Shown in pieces: positions 52,248 to 61,561 of a DNA stretch of 64,000 bases. This DNA comes from JAOPZW01 sp963835295 (GTDB lineage: Bacteria > Actinomycetota > Thermoleophilia > Solirubrobacterales > Solirubrobacteraceae), in assembly GCA_963835295.1 (NCBI GenBank), contig CAWIEX010000010.1, positions 806,001 to 870,000 of the forward strand, written 5' to 3'. The translations under genes and the position numbers were made by a program. The notes under the pieces were generated by a model. It saw nothing but the letters and a program-made list of their open reading frames with translations. It was not told the DNA's origin and searched no databases. Each line of letters begins with the position of its first letter. Within the stretch, counting starts at the first letter, position 1.

Positions 52248-53085
52248 GGCGCTCCTCGCGGGCACCTGGGTCGCGCTCGCGTCGGCGCTGGCGCTGCTGG
52301 GCCCGGCCGTCGCGTCGGCCGACAAGGCCGGGAGTGTCACCGCCTCCGGCGGCGCCGTCCAGGCGACGCTGAGCTGGCAGGCGGCCGAGTTCGGCGTCAA
52401 GGACCCGCGCCTGACCATCGTGCGGGCGGGGGCCGCGCTCTTCGACGGCACGCCGCTCGCCGACGCCGACGTCTGCTCGGTCGGCTGCATCTACGCCGCG
52501 AGCAAGGACTACACGCCGCTGCACGTCGCCGACCTGGGCGGTGACATCGAGCCCGAGGTCGTCGTCGACTCCTACACGGGCGGCGCCCACTGCTGCATCG
52601 TCTCGGACGTCCTGTACTTCACGGGGGCGACGTACGCTCGGGCCGAGCACAACTGGGGCAGCTACGGCTATGCCCTGAAGGATCTCAACGGCGACGGGCA
52701 CCCCGAGCTCGACGGCTACGACGCCGACTTCGAGGACGCGTTCACCTCGCACGCGGCGTCCTTCGAGCCGCCGTTGGTGCTCGCCTACGACCCGACCGCC
52801 GCCGGCTCGCTGCGCGACGTGACGCGCGCCTTCCCGGCGGCCATCCGCAAGAACGTCAAGGAGGCGCTGCACATCGTGGCCGTCACGCGCCGCCAGCACG
52901 CGGAGACGCTGGGGGGCGTGGCGAGCTACGTGGCCGACCTGTACCTGCTCGGGCGCGGGCGCGAGGTGCGGCCCTACCTCGCGCGGGCGCGCAAGCGCGG
53001 CGACCTGCGCACCGCGTTCGGCAAGGCCCCGCGGAGCTTCGAGCGCAAGCTGCTGGCCTTCCTGCGCAAGCAGGGCTACCGCTAG
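52225..53085 (+). CDS. Secreted protein with calcium-loop-like repeat
   Basis: 286 residues from the ATG at 52225, overlapping the topB end by 23 nt. An N-terminal signal peptide (RRALLAGTWVALASALALLG) is followed by a mature domain with paired cysteines (ADVCSVGCIYAA; GGAHCCIVSDVLYF) and KDLNGDGHPELDGYDADFED, an FG-GAP/EF-like acidic loop. The basic C terminus is helical. It is probably exported; the function is unknown and no family is certain. Confidence 0.7.
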   Translation: MRARRPRRALLAGTWVALASALALLGPAVASADKAGSVTASGGAVQATLSWQAAEFGVKDPRLTIVRAGAALFDGTPLADADVCSVGCIYAASKDYTPLHVADLGGDIEPEVVVDSYTGGAHCCIVSDVLYFTGATYARAEHNWGSYGYALKDLNGDGHPELDGYDADFEDAFTSHAASFEPPLVLAYDPTAAGSLRDVTRAFPAAIRKNVKEALHIVAVTRRQHAETLGGVASYVADLYLLGRGREVRPYLARARKRGDLRTAFGKAPRSFERKLLAFLRKQGYR

Positions 53086-53300
53086 CCCGCGGGCGCCTCG
53101 ATGCGCAGGCGGTCGTCGCCGACGGCGACGACGTCGCCGTGGCGCAGCTGGCGCCCGCGGCGCGTCTCGACCTCGGCGTTGACGGTGACCACGCCGTCCT
53201 CGACGAGGGCGCGCGCCTCCCCGCCCGACTCGGCCAGGCCCGACAGCTTCAGCGCCTGGCCGAGGCGGATGCTCTCACCGCGGATGGGAAGGTCGCGCAC
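53082..53300 (-). CDS. S4-domain RNA-binding protein
   Basis: 72 residues forming a single S4 domain: IRLGQALKLSGLAESGGEAR, then LVEDGVVTVNAEVETRRGRQ and LRHGDVVAVG. It is like YaaA/YbcJ, which bind structured RNA. It converges on the secreted protein gene (4-nt overlap) and lies 18 nt downstream of the SRPBCC gene. Confidence 0.88.
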   Translation of the reverse strand: MRDLPIRGESIRLGQALKLSGLAESGGEARALVEDGVVTVNAEVETRRGRQLRHGDVVAVGDDRLRIEAPAG

Positions 53301-53318
53301 CCGGGCAGGGTGGCACGT

Positions 53319-53783
53319 TCAGCGCGTGGCGCTCTGGTCCACCTCGCCGCGCCAGGCGCCGCTCTCCGTGCCGCGTGCCTCGATGAGCTCCTTGAAGCGC
53401 TCGAGGTCGCCCTTGACGCGGCGCTTGAGCACGCCGACGGCGTCTCCCACCTTCTCGACGACGCCCTCGGGCTCGGCGTCGAGCTGGAGCATGATCTTCG
53501 TGCGCTCGTCGTCGACGCGGTGGAAGGTCACCACGCCAGCCTGCTCGGCGCCCTGCGTCGCGGTCCACGCGATCCGCTCGTCGGGGCGCTGCTCGGTGAT
53601 CTCCGCGTCGAACTCCTGCTCACGGCCACCGACCTTGGTGCGCCAATGCAGGCGGGTGTCGTCGAGTTGACGGACCTCCTCGACGCCCTCCATGAAGCGC
53701 GGGAACTCCTCGAACTGGGTCCACTGGTTGTAGGCGGTGCGCACGGGCACGGCCACTTCGATGCTCTGCTCGATCGATGACAT
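53319..53783 (-). CDS. SRPBCC (polyketide cyclase-like) family protein
   Basis: 154 residues from the ATG at 53783. It reads SIEQSIEVAVPVRTAYNQWT, QFEEFPRFMEGVEEVRQLDD, then EITEQRPDERIAWTATQGAE, the common stress-linked actinobacterial SRPBCC type that binds a hydrophobic ligand. A basic-acidic C-terminal helix (AVGVLKRRVKGDLERFKELI) follows. Function unknown. The 247 bp between it and addB hold no convincing gene. Confidence 0.85.
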   Translation of the reverse strand: MSSIEQSIEVAVPVRTAYNQWTQFEEFPRFMEGVEEVRQLDDTRLHWRTKVGGREQEFDAEITEQRPDERIAWTATQGAEQAGVVTFHRVDDERTKIMLQLDAEPEGVVEKVGDAVGVLKRRVKGDLERFKELIEARGTESGAWRGEVDQSATR

Positions 53784-54030
53784 ACCATCGGCGCTACCCG
53801 GCTCGTCACGGCGAAAACGACCAATCCGCGCCAGGTCTCGCCCGTACTGCGCGGAGGCCCTCACGGCCGCGACGTTCGCGCGGCACGGCCTCATAGGGCG
53901 CGAAGTAGGCGATCCAGCCGGCGCCCACACGAAGGACGCGCATGTGGCGCACGTTCGGATCGTCTCAGTCGGGCTCGTCGTCCCGGCGGCGCGGGAAACC
54001 GCCGGTCGATGAGCAACCCTGTGGGACCCG

Positions 54031-56958
54031 ATGCCGCTCACCCTCGTCACCGGTCCCGCCAACGCCGAGAAGGCCGGCTTCGTGCTGGGCGCCTACCGCG
54101 CCGCGCTCGAAGACGAGCCGGTCCTCGTGGTGCCCACGTTCGCCGACGTGGACCACTACCGCCGCGAGCTGGCGGGGGCGGGCGCCGTCTTCGGCGTGCG
54201 CGTCGTCGCCTTCTCGGGCCTGATGCGCGAGATCGCGCGCCGGGCCGGGGTGGGGGGCAGAGCCCTCTCGCGCCTGGCGCGCGAGCGCGTGGCCGGCGCC
54301 GCCATCGACCGCGTCCGCCTGGAGGCGCTGGCGACGGCGGCCGCCACGCCGGGCTTCCTCCAGGCCCTGCTGCGCCTGGTGACCGAGCTCGAGGAACAGC
54401 GCATCGAGCCCGGGCGCTGGTGGGCCGCGATGCGGGCCTGGGGCGAGCGCGAGCCCGCCCGCGCGGCCTACGCCGAGGAGCTCGCGCGCCTGTACGGCGC
54501 CTATCGCGACGGCCTGCGCGCGATCGATCGCCGCGACCGCGTCCTGCACGACCAGGCGGCGCTCGACGCGCTGCGCCTGGAGCCCGCGCGCTGGGGCGCG
54601 ACGCCGGTCTTCCTCTACGGCTTCGACGACCTCCAGCCGCTGCAGCGCGATGCGATCGAGACGCTGGCGGTCCACGCGGGCGCGCCGGTCACCGTGTCGC
54701 TGGCTTACGAGCCGGGGCGGGCGGCGTTCGCCGGGCGCGGCGAGACCTTTCAGGAGCTCATGGCCCTCGGGCCCGAGCACGTCGAGCTGCCGGCGCTCTC
54801 CGAGCACTACGAGCGCCCCGCGCTGCATGCGCTCGAGCGCACGCTGTTCGAGCCGCCCGCGTCCGGGCGCCCCGACCCGGGCGACGCGCTGATGCTCCTC
54901 GAGGGCGGCGGGGAGCGCGCCGAGATCGAGCTCGTGGCCGCGCACGTCGCGCGGCTGATCGGCGAGCGCGCCTTCGCGCCCGAGGACGTCGCGGTCGTCC
55001 TGCGCGAGCCGCGCGAGCACGCCGCGCTGCTCGAGCAGGTCTTCGGCGAGCTCGAGATCCCCTACGGGCTCGATCGCACCATCGCCGCCGGGCACACCGC
55101 GGTGGGGCGCGGGCTCGTCGCGCTGCTGCGCTGCGCGCTGACCTCGGGCAGCGCCGACGACCTCGTGGCCTGGCTGCGCACGCCGGGCAAGCTCGCGCGG
55201 CCCGACCTGGCCGACCGCCTCGAGCAGCGCGCGCGCATCGAAGGCAAGGCGACGGCGGCGCAGGCGCGGGAGCTGTGGGAGGCCGACCACCCCGACTTCG
55301 TCCTGCACGAGATCGACCGCGTGGCGGCGGCAGCCGGCGACCCGGCCGCCCTCTGCCGGCGCCTGGCCGCCGAGTGCGGCGCGCTCTTCGCCGCTCCCCA
55401 TCGCGGCGAGGCGCGGGTGCTGGCCGGCCCCGAGGCGCTCGACGCGCGCGTCGCCGGAGCCGTGCGCTCGGCGCTGGGCGAGCTCGAGCGCCTGGCGGCC
55501 GTCGATCGCGCGCTCGTCCCGGCGCCCGAGGAGCTCGCGCGCGTCCTGCACGACATCGAGGTGCGCGCCCACGACGACCGGCGCCCCGGGCTCGTGGCCA
55601 TCACGAGCCCGCGCGAGTTGCGCGCGCGGCGCGTGCGCGCCGCCTTCCTGTGCGGCCTGCGCGAGGACGCCTTCCCGCGCCCGGCCACGCCCGAGCCGTT
55701 CCTGGGCGACGACGAGCGCCGCGCGCTCAACGCCGCCTCGGGGCTGCGCCTGCGCCTGCGCGAGGACCGTCTGGATGCCGAGCGCTACCTGCTCTACGCG
55801 GTCGTCAGCCGCCCGACCGAGCTACTGGCGCTCAGCTGGCACGCGGCCGACGACGAGGGCGAGCCGTGCGTGCGCTCGCTGTTCGTCGACGACGTCCTCG
55901 ACAGCTTCGACCCGCGCGCCGCCGAGCGCGTGGAGCGCCGGGTGCTGGGGGCGGCCGGCTTCGAGGCCGCGCTGGCGCCGACGGCGAACGAGGCGGCGCG
56001 CCACGACCTCGCGGCGGGCCCGGGCTCGCCCGAGCCCGCCATGGCGTCGCTGCGCGACGCCCGCGTGCTGCGCAACCTCAGCGAGCGCTCGACGTGGTCG
56101 GCGTCGGCGCTCGAGTCCTACGCCTCGTGCCCGGTGAAGTGGTTCGTCGAGCGCCTGCTGCGCCCGGCGGCGCTCGAGCCCGACCCGGAGCCGATGCTGC
56201 GCGGCGACCTGGCCCACCGCGTCCTGGAGGACACGCTGCGCGCGCTGTCCGACGGCGGCCCGCTCACGCCCGAGCGCCTCGACGAGGCCCGCGCGCTGCT
56301 GCGCGCCGCCCTCGACGCGCGCGCCGACGACGCCCGCATCTCGCCCAACCCCGAGCGCCGGCGCTCGGCCCTGCGCCGGCTGGAGGCCGACCTGCTGCGC
56401 TACGTCGAGCAGGCCGCCCACGGCCGCTCGACGTTCGCGCCGCGCGAGTTCGAGCTGCGCTTCGGCGGGCCCGAGGACCCGCTGGGGCCGGCCGAGCTGG
56501 CCGACGGCGAGCTGCGGCTGCAGGGGCGCATCGATCGCATCGACGTCAGCGCCGACGGCGGCGAGGCGATCGTCTACGACTACAAGGGCAAGGCCGCGCC
56601 GCCACAGGCCAGGTGGGTCGAGGACGCGAACCTGCAGGTCGGCCTCTACCTGCTCGCGCTGCCGCAGCTGCTCGACCTCGAGGCCGTCGGCGGGCTCTAC
56701 CAGCCGCTGGGCCGCGACGACGACGGGCGCCCTCGCGGCCTGCTGCTCGACGGCGCCGACCCCGGCCTCGTGAGCGTGTCCAAGGACCGCCTGTCGCCCG
56801 AGGAGTTCCAGGCGCTCCTGCAGGAGGTCCTCGACGCTGCCCTGCAGGCGGTGCGCGGCATCCGCTCGGGGGCGCTGGTCCCCGACCCCAGCTCGTGCGC
56901 GTACCGCGGCGGCTGCGCGCACCCGACGATCTGCCGCTGCGAGGCGGCCTCGGCATGA
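54031..56958 (+). CDS. addB: AddB-like nuclease subunit
   Basis: A 975-residue PD-(D/E)XK nuclease with an inactive helicase-like body. The N-terminal LTLVTGPANAEKAGFVLGAY is a degraded Walker A, as expected of AddB. The helicase-like part ends near ITSPRELRARRVRAAFLCGL. The nuclease has LRLQGRIDRIDVSADGGEAI and YDYKGK (D850, K852). Cys700 (ASCPVKWF) with C956, C962, C968 and C970 could hold the iron-sulfur cluster. It degrades and processes DNA ends for recombinational repair with AddA, whose ATG overlaps its stop by 4 nt. Confidence 0.88.
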   Translation: MPLTLVTGPANAEKAGFVLGAYRAALEDEPVLVVPTFADVDHYRRELAGAGAVFGVRVVAFSGLMREIARRAGVGGRALSRLARERVAGAAIDRVRLEALATAAATPGFLQALLRLVTELEEQRIEPGRWWAAMRAWGEREPARAAYAEELARLYGAYRDGLRAIDRRDRVLHDQAALDALRLEPARWGATPVFLYGFDDLQPLQRDAIETLAVHAGAPVTVSLAYEPGRAAFAGRGETFQELMALGPEHVELPALSEHYERPALHALERTLFEPPASGRPDPGDALMLLEGGGERAEIELVAAHVARLIGERAFAPEDVAVVLREPREHAALLEQVFGELEIPYGLDRTIAAGHTAVGRGLVALLRCALTSGSADDLVAWLRTPGKLARPDLADRLEQRARIEGKATAAQARELWEADHPDFVLHEIDRVAAAAGDPAALCRRLAAECGALFAAPHRGEARVLAGPEALDARVAGAVRSALGELERLAAVDRALVPAPEELARVLHDIEVRAHDDRRPGLVAITSPRELRARRVRAAFLCGLREDAFPRPATPEPFLGDDERRALNAASGLRLRLREDRLDAERYLLYAVVSRPTELLALSWHAADDEGEPCVRSLFVDDVLDSFDPRAAERVERRVLGAAGFEAALAPTANEAARHDLAAGPGSPEPAMASLRDARVLRNLSERSTWSASALESYASCPVKWFVERLLRPAALEPDPEPMLRGDLAHRVLEDTLRALSDGGPLTPERLDEARALLRAALDARADDARISPNPERRRSALRRLEADLLRYVEQAAHGRSTFAPREFELRFGGPEDPLGPAELADGELRLQGRIDRIDVSADGGEAIVYDYKGKAAPPQARWVEDANLQVGLYLLALPQLLDLEAVGGLYQPLGRDDDGRPRGLLLDGADPGLVSVSKDRLSPEEFQALLQEVLDAALQAVRGIRSGALVPDPSSCAYRGGCAHPTICRCEAASA

Positions 56959-59900
56959 CCCGCGCCTTCACGCCCGAGCAGCGCGAGGCCATCGCGCGCC
57001 GCGACGGCGACCTCATGCTGTCGGCCAACGCCGGCTCGGGCAAGACGTCGGTGCTGGTCGAGCGCTTCGTCGCCTCGGTGGTCCAGGACGGCCTGCGCGC
57101 CGACCAGGTCCTGGCCATCACCTTCACCGAGAAGGCGGCGGGCGAGCTGCGCGCCCGCGTGCGCGCCCGCCTGCTCGAGCTCGGCCACCGCGAGGCGGCG
57201 CGCGAGGCCGAGGCCGCGTGGATCACGACCTTCCACGGCTTCTGCGCGCGGATCCTGCGTGCGCACGCGGTGGCCGCCGGCCTGGACCCCGGCTTCGCGG
57301 TCATCGACCCAGCCGACGGGCGCGCGGCCCAGCGCCAGGCCTTCGAGGCCGCGCTGGCCGACTTCCTGGCCGCCCCGCGCGCCGACGCGCTGGACCTCGC
57401 GGCCGGCTACACGGTCGATCGCCTGCAGCGGATGGTCGTCGCCGCGCACGACGAGCTGCGCTCGCGCGGGCAGACGCGGCCCACCCTGCCACCGGGACGA
57501 CCGGCCGACGTCGACGCCGCGCGGGCCGAGCTCGAGCGGGCGTGCTCGGCCTTCGCGGGCGAGCTCGCCGCAGCAGGCGCCGGCGCGGCGGTGGACGCGG
57601 CACGCGAGGCGCTCACCATCTGCCGCGCGGCGCTCGACTCCGGCGCGACCGCCCACCCCAAGGGCACGAAGGTCGCGCGCAACGCGAACGCGCTCAAGAC
57701 GCCCGCCGCCGACGCCTACCGCGCGGCGTGCGACGCGTACGCCGGCGCGCTGGCCGATCGCCTCGCCGTCCCCGCGCTGGCGCTCGTCGACGAGCTGCTG
57801 GGCCGCTACGCCGACGCCTACGCGGCGGCCAAGCGCGCTCGCGGCGGAGTCGACTTCGACGACCTCGAGCTGTTGGCGCGCGACCTGCTGGCCCGCGAGC
57901 CCGGCATCGCCGCCGGCTACCGCGAGCGCTTCGAGCACATCATGGTCGACGAGTTCCAGGACACCAATGCCCTGCAGCTCGAGCTGCTCGAGCTGGTGGC
58001 GCGCGAGAACGCCTGCACGGTGGGCGACGAGCTGCAGGCCATCTACGCCTTCCGCCACGCCGACGTGGAGGTCTTCCGCGCGCGCCGCGAGCGCCTGGAG
58101 GCGGCGGGCCGGACCGCGACCCTGGCCACCAACTTTCGCTCGCGGCCAGAGATCCTGCGCGCGCTCAACGGCGCCTTCGGCCCGCTGCACGACCGCTGGG
58201 TCGATCTGCGCCCAGGGCGCGACGACGCCCCTGCGCCCGAGCCGGTGGTCGAGCTGCTGATCACCGACGCGGAAGCCTGGAACGGCGACGCGCCCGGCGC
58301 CCTCGGCGTCGGGCTGCCGGCGGCGAGCCCGCTCAAGCAGGCCGAGGCGCGGCTCGTGGCCCAGCGCGTCGCCGCGCTCGTGCACGACGAGGGCGTCGCG
58401 CCCCGCGACATCGTCGTGCTGCTGCGAGCCTCGGCCGAGATGGGCCTCTACGAGCGCGCGCTGGAGCTGGCGGGGCTGCCCACGCTGGCGGCCGGCGGAA
58501 GCGGCTGGTGGGGGCGCCAGCAGATCCGCGACCTGTGCCACCTGCTCGCCGCCCTGGCCAACCCGCGCGACGAGCAGGCGCTGCTCGGGGTGCTGGCCTC
58601 GCCGATGGCCGGCCTGTCCTCCGACGCCCTGGCCCTGCTCGCGCTCGGCGCCCGCGAGGGCGCCATGACGCTCTGGGACGCCGTGCACGACGACGCCTTG
58701 ACCCTCGCGCCCGAGGACGCACGGCGGCTGGGCGCCTTCCGCGCGTGGTTTGCCGGCGAGCGTGAGCGCGCGCCGCGCCTGGGGCTCGACGAGGTGCTCC
58801 AGCGCGCCGTGCGGCGCACCCGCTACGACCTGCACATGCTCGCCCTGCCGCGCGGCGCGCGGCGGCTGGCCAACGTCCACAAGCTGCTGCGCATGGCGGC
58901 CGCCTACGAGGCCCGCCACGGGCGCGACGTGCGCGGCTTCATCGACATGGCCACCGCCGAGCTCGAGGCCGAGGCGCGCGAGCCCGACGCGCCGGTCGAT
59001 CTCGGCGGCCTCGACGCGGTGCGGCTCATGACGATCCACGCCGCCAAGGGCCTCGAGTTCCCCGTGGTCGTGGTGGCCGAGCTGGGGCGCAGGGGCAACC
59101 TGAGCCCGCCGGACCTGCACGTCAGCGGCGACCGCGTCGGCCTGCGGCTCGTGGGGCTCGACGGCTCTCGGGCCACCACCCTGGACTTCGACGCGATCGA
59201 GGCCGAGCGCCGCGCGGCCGACGAGGCCGAGGAGCGGCGCGTGATGCACGTGGCCATGACGCGCGCCGAGGAGCGCCTGATCCTCAGCGGCGCGGTGCGC
59301 CTGGGTGAGAGCTGGCCCCAGCCGGGCCCCGGCGCCGCGCCCATCAGCTGGATCGCCCCGGCGCTCGTGCCGGGGGTCGCCGCGCTGCACCCCGGCGAGC
59401 CGATCCGCGACCACGGGCTCGTGCGCACGGTGCTCAACAGCCCCGCGAGCGGCGTGCTGCGCCTCGAGGCGCCGGTCCCGGTGGCGCCCGGAGAGCAGCT
59501 CGCGCTCGCCTTCAACGGCGGGGCGCCCGCGACGGCGCCCGCGGTGGCCCCCGCGCCGGTCGAGCCCGTGGCGCCCGCGCCGGCGCCGCCCGCGGCGCTC
59601 AGCTACTCGTCGCTCACGCGCTACGCGCAGTGCCCGTACCGCTTCCACCTCGAGCGCGGCCTCGGCCTGCCCGAGCAGGAGCCCCCAGAGCATCTGCGCG
59701 ACGGCGCCGCCGACCAGACCGAGAGCGCCGACGCGACGGCCGCGCTCGACCTGCGCGTGCGCGGCACGCTCGTCCACGAGCTGCTCGAGGGCTTCGACCT
59801 GGGCCCCGCCGCGGCCGGGGACGCGGGGGTTGACGTCGATGCCGTCCGCGGGCTGGCCGCCGCCCACGAGGTCGAGCTCTCCGACGCCGACGTGGCCGAC

Positions 59901-60428
59901 CTGCAGGCGCTGGTCGCCGCCTTCGCCGGCAGCGCGCTGCGCGAGCGGCTGGGCGCGGCGCGCGCGGTGCACCGGGAGCACGCCTTCGCCTTCGCGCTGG
60001 GCGACGGGCCGATGCTCACGGGCTTCGTCGACGTCATCGCGCACGAGGCCGACGGTGCGGCGCTCATCGTCGACTACAAGTCCGACCGCGTGGGGGACGC
60101 CGACCTCGACGAGCTCGTGGAGGCCGGCTACGGCGTCCAGCGGCGCATCTACGCCCTCGCGGCGCTGAGGGCCGGCGCCCCGTCCGTCGAAGTCGCCCAC
60201 CTGTTCCTCGAGCGTCCCGCGGAGCCCGCCGTCGTCCGCTACGAGCAGGCCGACGCGGAGACGCTCGACGCCGAGCTGCGGGCCGCCGCGGCGCCGCTGC
60301 TGGCCGGCGCCTACCCGGTGGCGGCCGTGCCGCACCGCGGGCTGTGCGCCACCTGCCCGGGGCGGGCGGGGCTCTGCTCCTATCCCCCGGAGCTGACCGA
60401 CCGCGAGCTGGCGCGCGAGCTCGCCTGA
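56955..60428 (+). CDS. addA: AddA-like helicase-nuclease subunit
   Basis: A 1,157-residue UvrD/RecB-type helicase fused to a PD-(D/E)XK nuclease. Motifs in order: Walker A SANAGSGKTSVL (23-34), FTEKAAGELRARV, motif II MVDEFQDTNALQ, the motif III-like VGDELQAIYAFR, NFRSRPEIL, LMTIHAAKGLEFPVVVV and HVAMTRAEERLIL. The nuclease has IVDYKSDR (D1040, K1042) and YGVQRRIYAL. Cys893, 1131, 1134 and 1141 form a C-n-CxxCx6C pattern like an iron-sulfur clip, unusual for AddA. It loads as AddAB at double-strand ends. Its start overlaps addB by 4 nt. Confidence 0.9.
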   Translation: MTRAFTPEQREAIARRDGDLMLSANAGSGKTSVLVERFVASVVQDGLRADQVLAITFTEKAAGELRARVRARLLELGHREAAREAEAAWITTFHGFCARILRAHAVAAGLDPGFAVIDPADGRAAQRQAFEAALADFLAAPRADALDLAAGYTVDRLQRMVVAAHDELRSRGQTRPTLPPGRPADVDAARAELERACSAFAGELAAAGAGAAVDAAREALTICRAALDSGATAHPKGTKVARNANALKTPAADAYRAACDAYAGALADRLAVPALALVDELLGRYADAYAAAKRARGGVDFDDLELLARDLLAREPGIAAGYRERFEHIMVDEFQDTNALQLELLELVARENACTVGDELQAIYAFRHADVEVFRARRERLEAAGRTATLATNFRSRPEILRALNGAFGPLHDRWVDLRPGRDDAPAPEPVVELLITDAEAWNGDAPGALGVGLPAASPLKQAEARLVAQRVAALVHDEGVAPRDIVVLLRASAEMGLYERALELAGLPTLAAGGSGWWGRQQIRDLCHLLAALANPRDEQALLGVLASPMAGLSSDALALLALGAREGAMTLWDAVHDDALTLAPEDARRLGAFRAWFAGERERAPRLGLDEVLQRAVRRTRYDLHMLALPRGARRLANVHKLLRMAAAYEARHGRDVRGFIDMATAELEAEAREPDAPVDLGGLDAVRLMTIHAAKGLEFPVVVVAELGRRGNLSPPDLHVSGDRVGLRLVGLDGSRATTLDFDAIEAERRAADEAEERRVMHVAMTRAEERLILSGAVRLGESWPQPGPGAAPISWIAPALVPGVAALHPGEPIRDHGLVRTVLNSPASGVLRLEAPVPVAPGEQLALAFNGGAPATAPAVAPAPVEPVAPAPAPPAALSYSSLTRYAQCPYRFHLERGLGLPEQEPPEHLRDGAADQTESADATAALDLRVRGTLVHELLEGFDLGPAAAGDAGVDVDAVRGLAAAHEVELSDADVADLQALVAAFAGSALRERLGAARAVHREHAFAFALGDGPMLTGFVDVIAHEADGAALIVDYKSDRVGDADLDELVEAGYGVQRRIYALAALRAGAPSVEVAHLFLERPAEPAVVRYEQADAETLDAELRAAAAPLLAGAYPVAAVPHRGLCATCPGRAGLCSYPPELTDRELARELA

Positions 60429-61330
60429 TCGCCTTCGACGCTGCGCTCGAGCTCGGCGTTGAGCTCGGCGCCGAAGAGGAAGGCGTTGGCCGAGAGGTAG
60501 AGCCACAGCAGCAGGACGATCGCCGCGCCGAAGGCGCCGTAGGCCGCGCCATAGCTCGAGAAGTTGCGGATGTAGATCGAGAAGGCGAGCGACAGCGCGA
60601 GCCACAGCACGACGCCGACGACCGCGCCTGGCGTGAGCCAGCGGACCCTGCGCGGCTCGATGTCGGGCGCCATGCCGTAGACGATCCCGTAGGCGACCGT
60701 GGCCGCGACAAGCGCAACCGGCCAGCGCGCGTAGGACCAGATCGACGCCGCCGTCGAGCCCAGGCCGATCTTGCCGAACAGGTCGTGGGCGATCTGACCG
60801 CCGAGGAAGACGGCCGCCAGCACGACGGCGAAGAGGACGATGACGGCCAGCGTCGCCGCGACGTCGATGAGCTTGCGGCGCACCATGCCGCGGCTCTCCT
60901 CGGCGCCGTAGACGACGTTCAGCGCACGGCCCGAGGCGCCGAAGGCCCCGGAGGCGCCGTTGAGGGCCAGCGCGATCGAGATCACGAGCGTCGCCCCGAG
61001 CGCGCCGCCCGACGTGCTGACCATGTTCTGCAGCACCCTGCGGACGACGCTCGCGGTGTCCTGATCGACGCCGTGGTCGAGCAGGTAGTTGGTCGCGTCG
61101 CTGACCAGGCCCTGCTGGCCGACCAGGCCGAGCAGCGTGACGCCCACCAGCAGCGCCGGGAACAGCGACATCATCGCGTAGTACGTGAGCGTCGCCGCCC
61201 GGTCGGTCATCTGGTGCGCGAGGAAGTTCTTGCCCGCGCGCACCGGGATCTGCTGCAGCGGCGCGCGCCCGACGCGTGGGCGGTCGGGCGCGCGGTCCTC
61301 TACCGACGGGCTACCAGCGCCTGCCGGCAC
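60380..61330 (-). CDS. YihY/BrkB-family membrane protein
   Basis: 316 residues from the GTG at 61330, with six membrane helices. AHQMTDRAATLTYYAMMSLF is the family start, ATLAVIVLFAVVLAAVFLGG and SYARWPVALVAATVAYGIVY are helices, and FSIYIRNFSSYGAAYGAFGA is the C-terminal signature. YihY proteins (formerly called RNase BN in error) have an uncertain transport or envelope role. Its end overlaps the addA end by 49 nt in the opposite direction, and its start overlaps the small gene upstream by 20 nt. Confidence 0.9.
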   Translation of the reverse strand: MPAGAGSPSVEDRAPDRPRVGRAPLQQIPVRAGKNFLAHQMTDRAATLTYYAMMSLFPALLVGVTLLGLVGQQGLVSDATNYLLDHGVDQDTASVVRRVLQNMVSTSGGALGATLVISIALALNGASGAFGASGRALNVVYGAEESRGMVRRKLIDVAATLAVIVLFAVVLAAVFLGGQIAHDLFGKIGLGSTAASIWSYARWPVALVAATVAYGIVYGMAPDIEPRRVRWLTPGAVVGVVLWLALSLAFSIYIRNFSSYGAAYGAFGAAIVLLLWLYLSANAFLFGAELNAELERSVEGDQASSRASSRSVSSGG

Positions 61331-61472
61331 GCATTCCGTAGCCGCCCGAGCCCACGCCGCCGAGCAGGACGAGGATCGCGGCGATGATGCCGACGATGGA
61401 CGGCAGGCCGAGGACGAGGCACAGCCAGTAGACGAGGGCCGCGACGAGGACGGCGATGACGATGCCGATCAC
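61311..61472 (-). CDS. Small membrane protein (53 aa)
   Basis: A 53-residue protein from the GTG at 61472; AAAGGAG 7 nt upstream decides the start. It has two close hydrophobic helices (IGIVIAVLVAALVYWLCLVL and SIVGIIAAILVLLGGVGSGG) and a short basic tail. It resembles small actinobacterial two-helix membrane peptides of unknown role. It overlaps the YihY start by 20 nt, so the two are probably translated from one transcript. Confidence 0.7.
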   Translation of the reverse strand: MIGIVIAVLVAALVYWLCLVLGLPSIVGIIAAILVLLGGVGSGGYGMRAGRRW

Positions 61473-61499
61473 TGAAATGCTCCTTTGCCGGGAAAACGA

Positions 61500-61526
61500 G
61501 CCAGGCCGAACCCCAATTCGGCTGGC
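61500..61526 (-). terminator. Hairpin after the ANTAR regulator
   Basis: GCCAG-CCGAA and TTCGG-(C)-CTGGC form a 10-bp stem with one bulge and a 6-nt loop, 36 nt past the regulator's stop on the minus strand and before the small membrane gene. No T-tract. Confidence 0.5.
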
Positions 61527-61561
61527 CATGGGTTCCCCAGGCAGGCACGCGGCTAATCGAC

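Noticed and set aside
53806..53943. A 45-codon minus-strand frame beginning MRVLRVGAGWIAYFAP
   Set aside because: It looks protein-like at first but has no ribosome site, its codon use worsens along the frame and no family is known.
54009..60428. A 2,139-codon open frame covering addB and addA
   Set aside because: Its first part is an Arg/Ala-rich alternate frame of addB; only the part from 56955 on encodes a real protein (addA).
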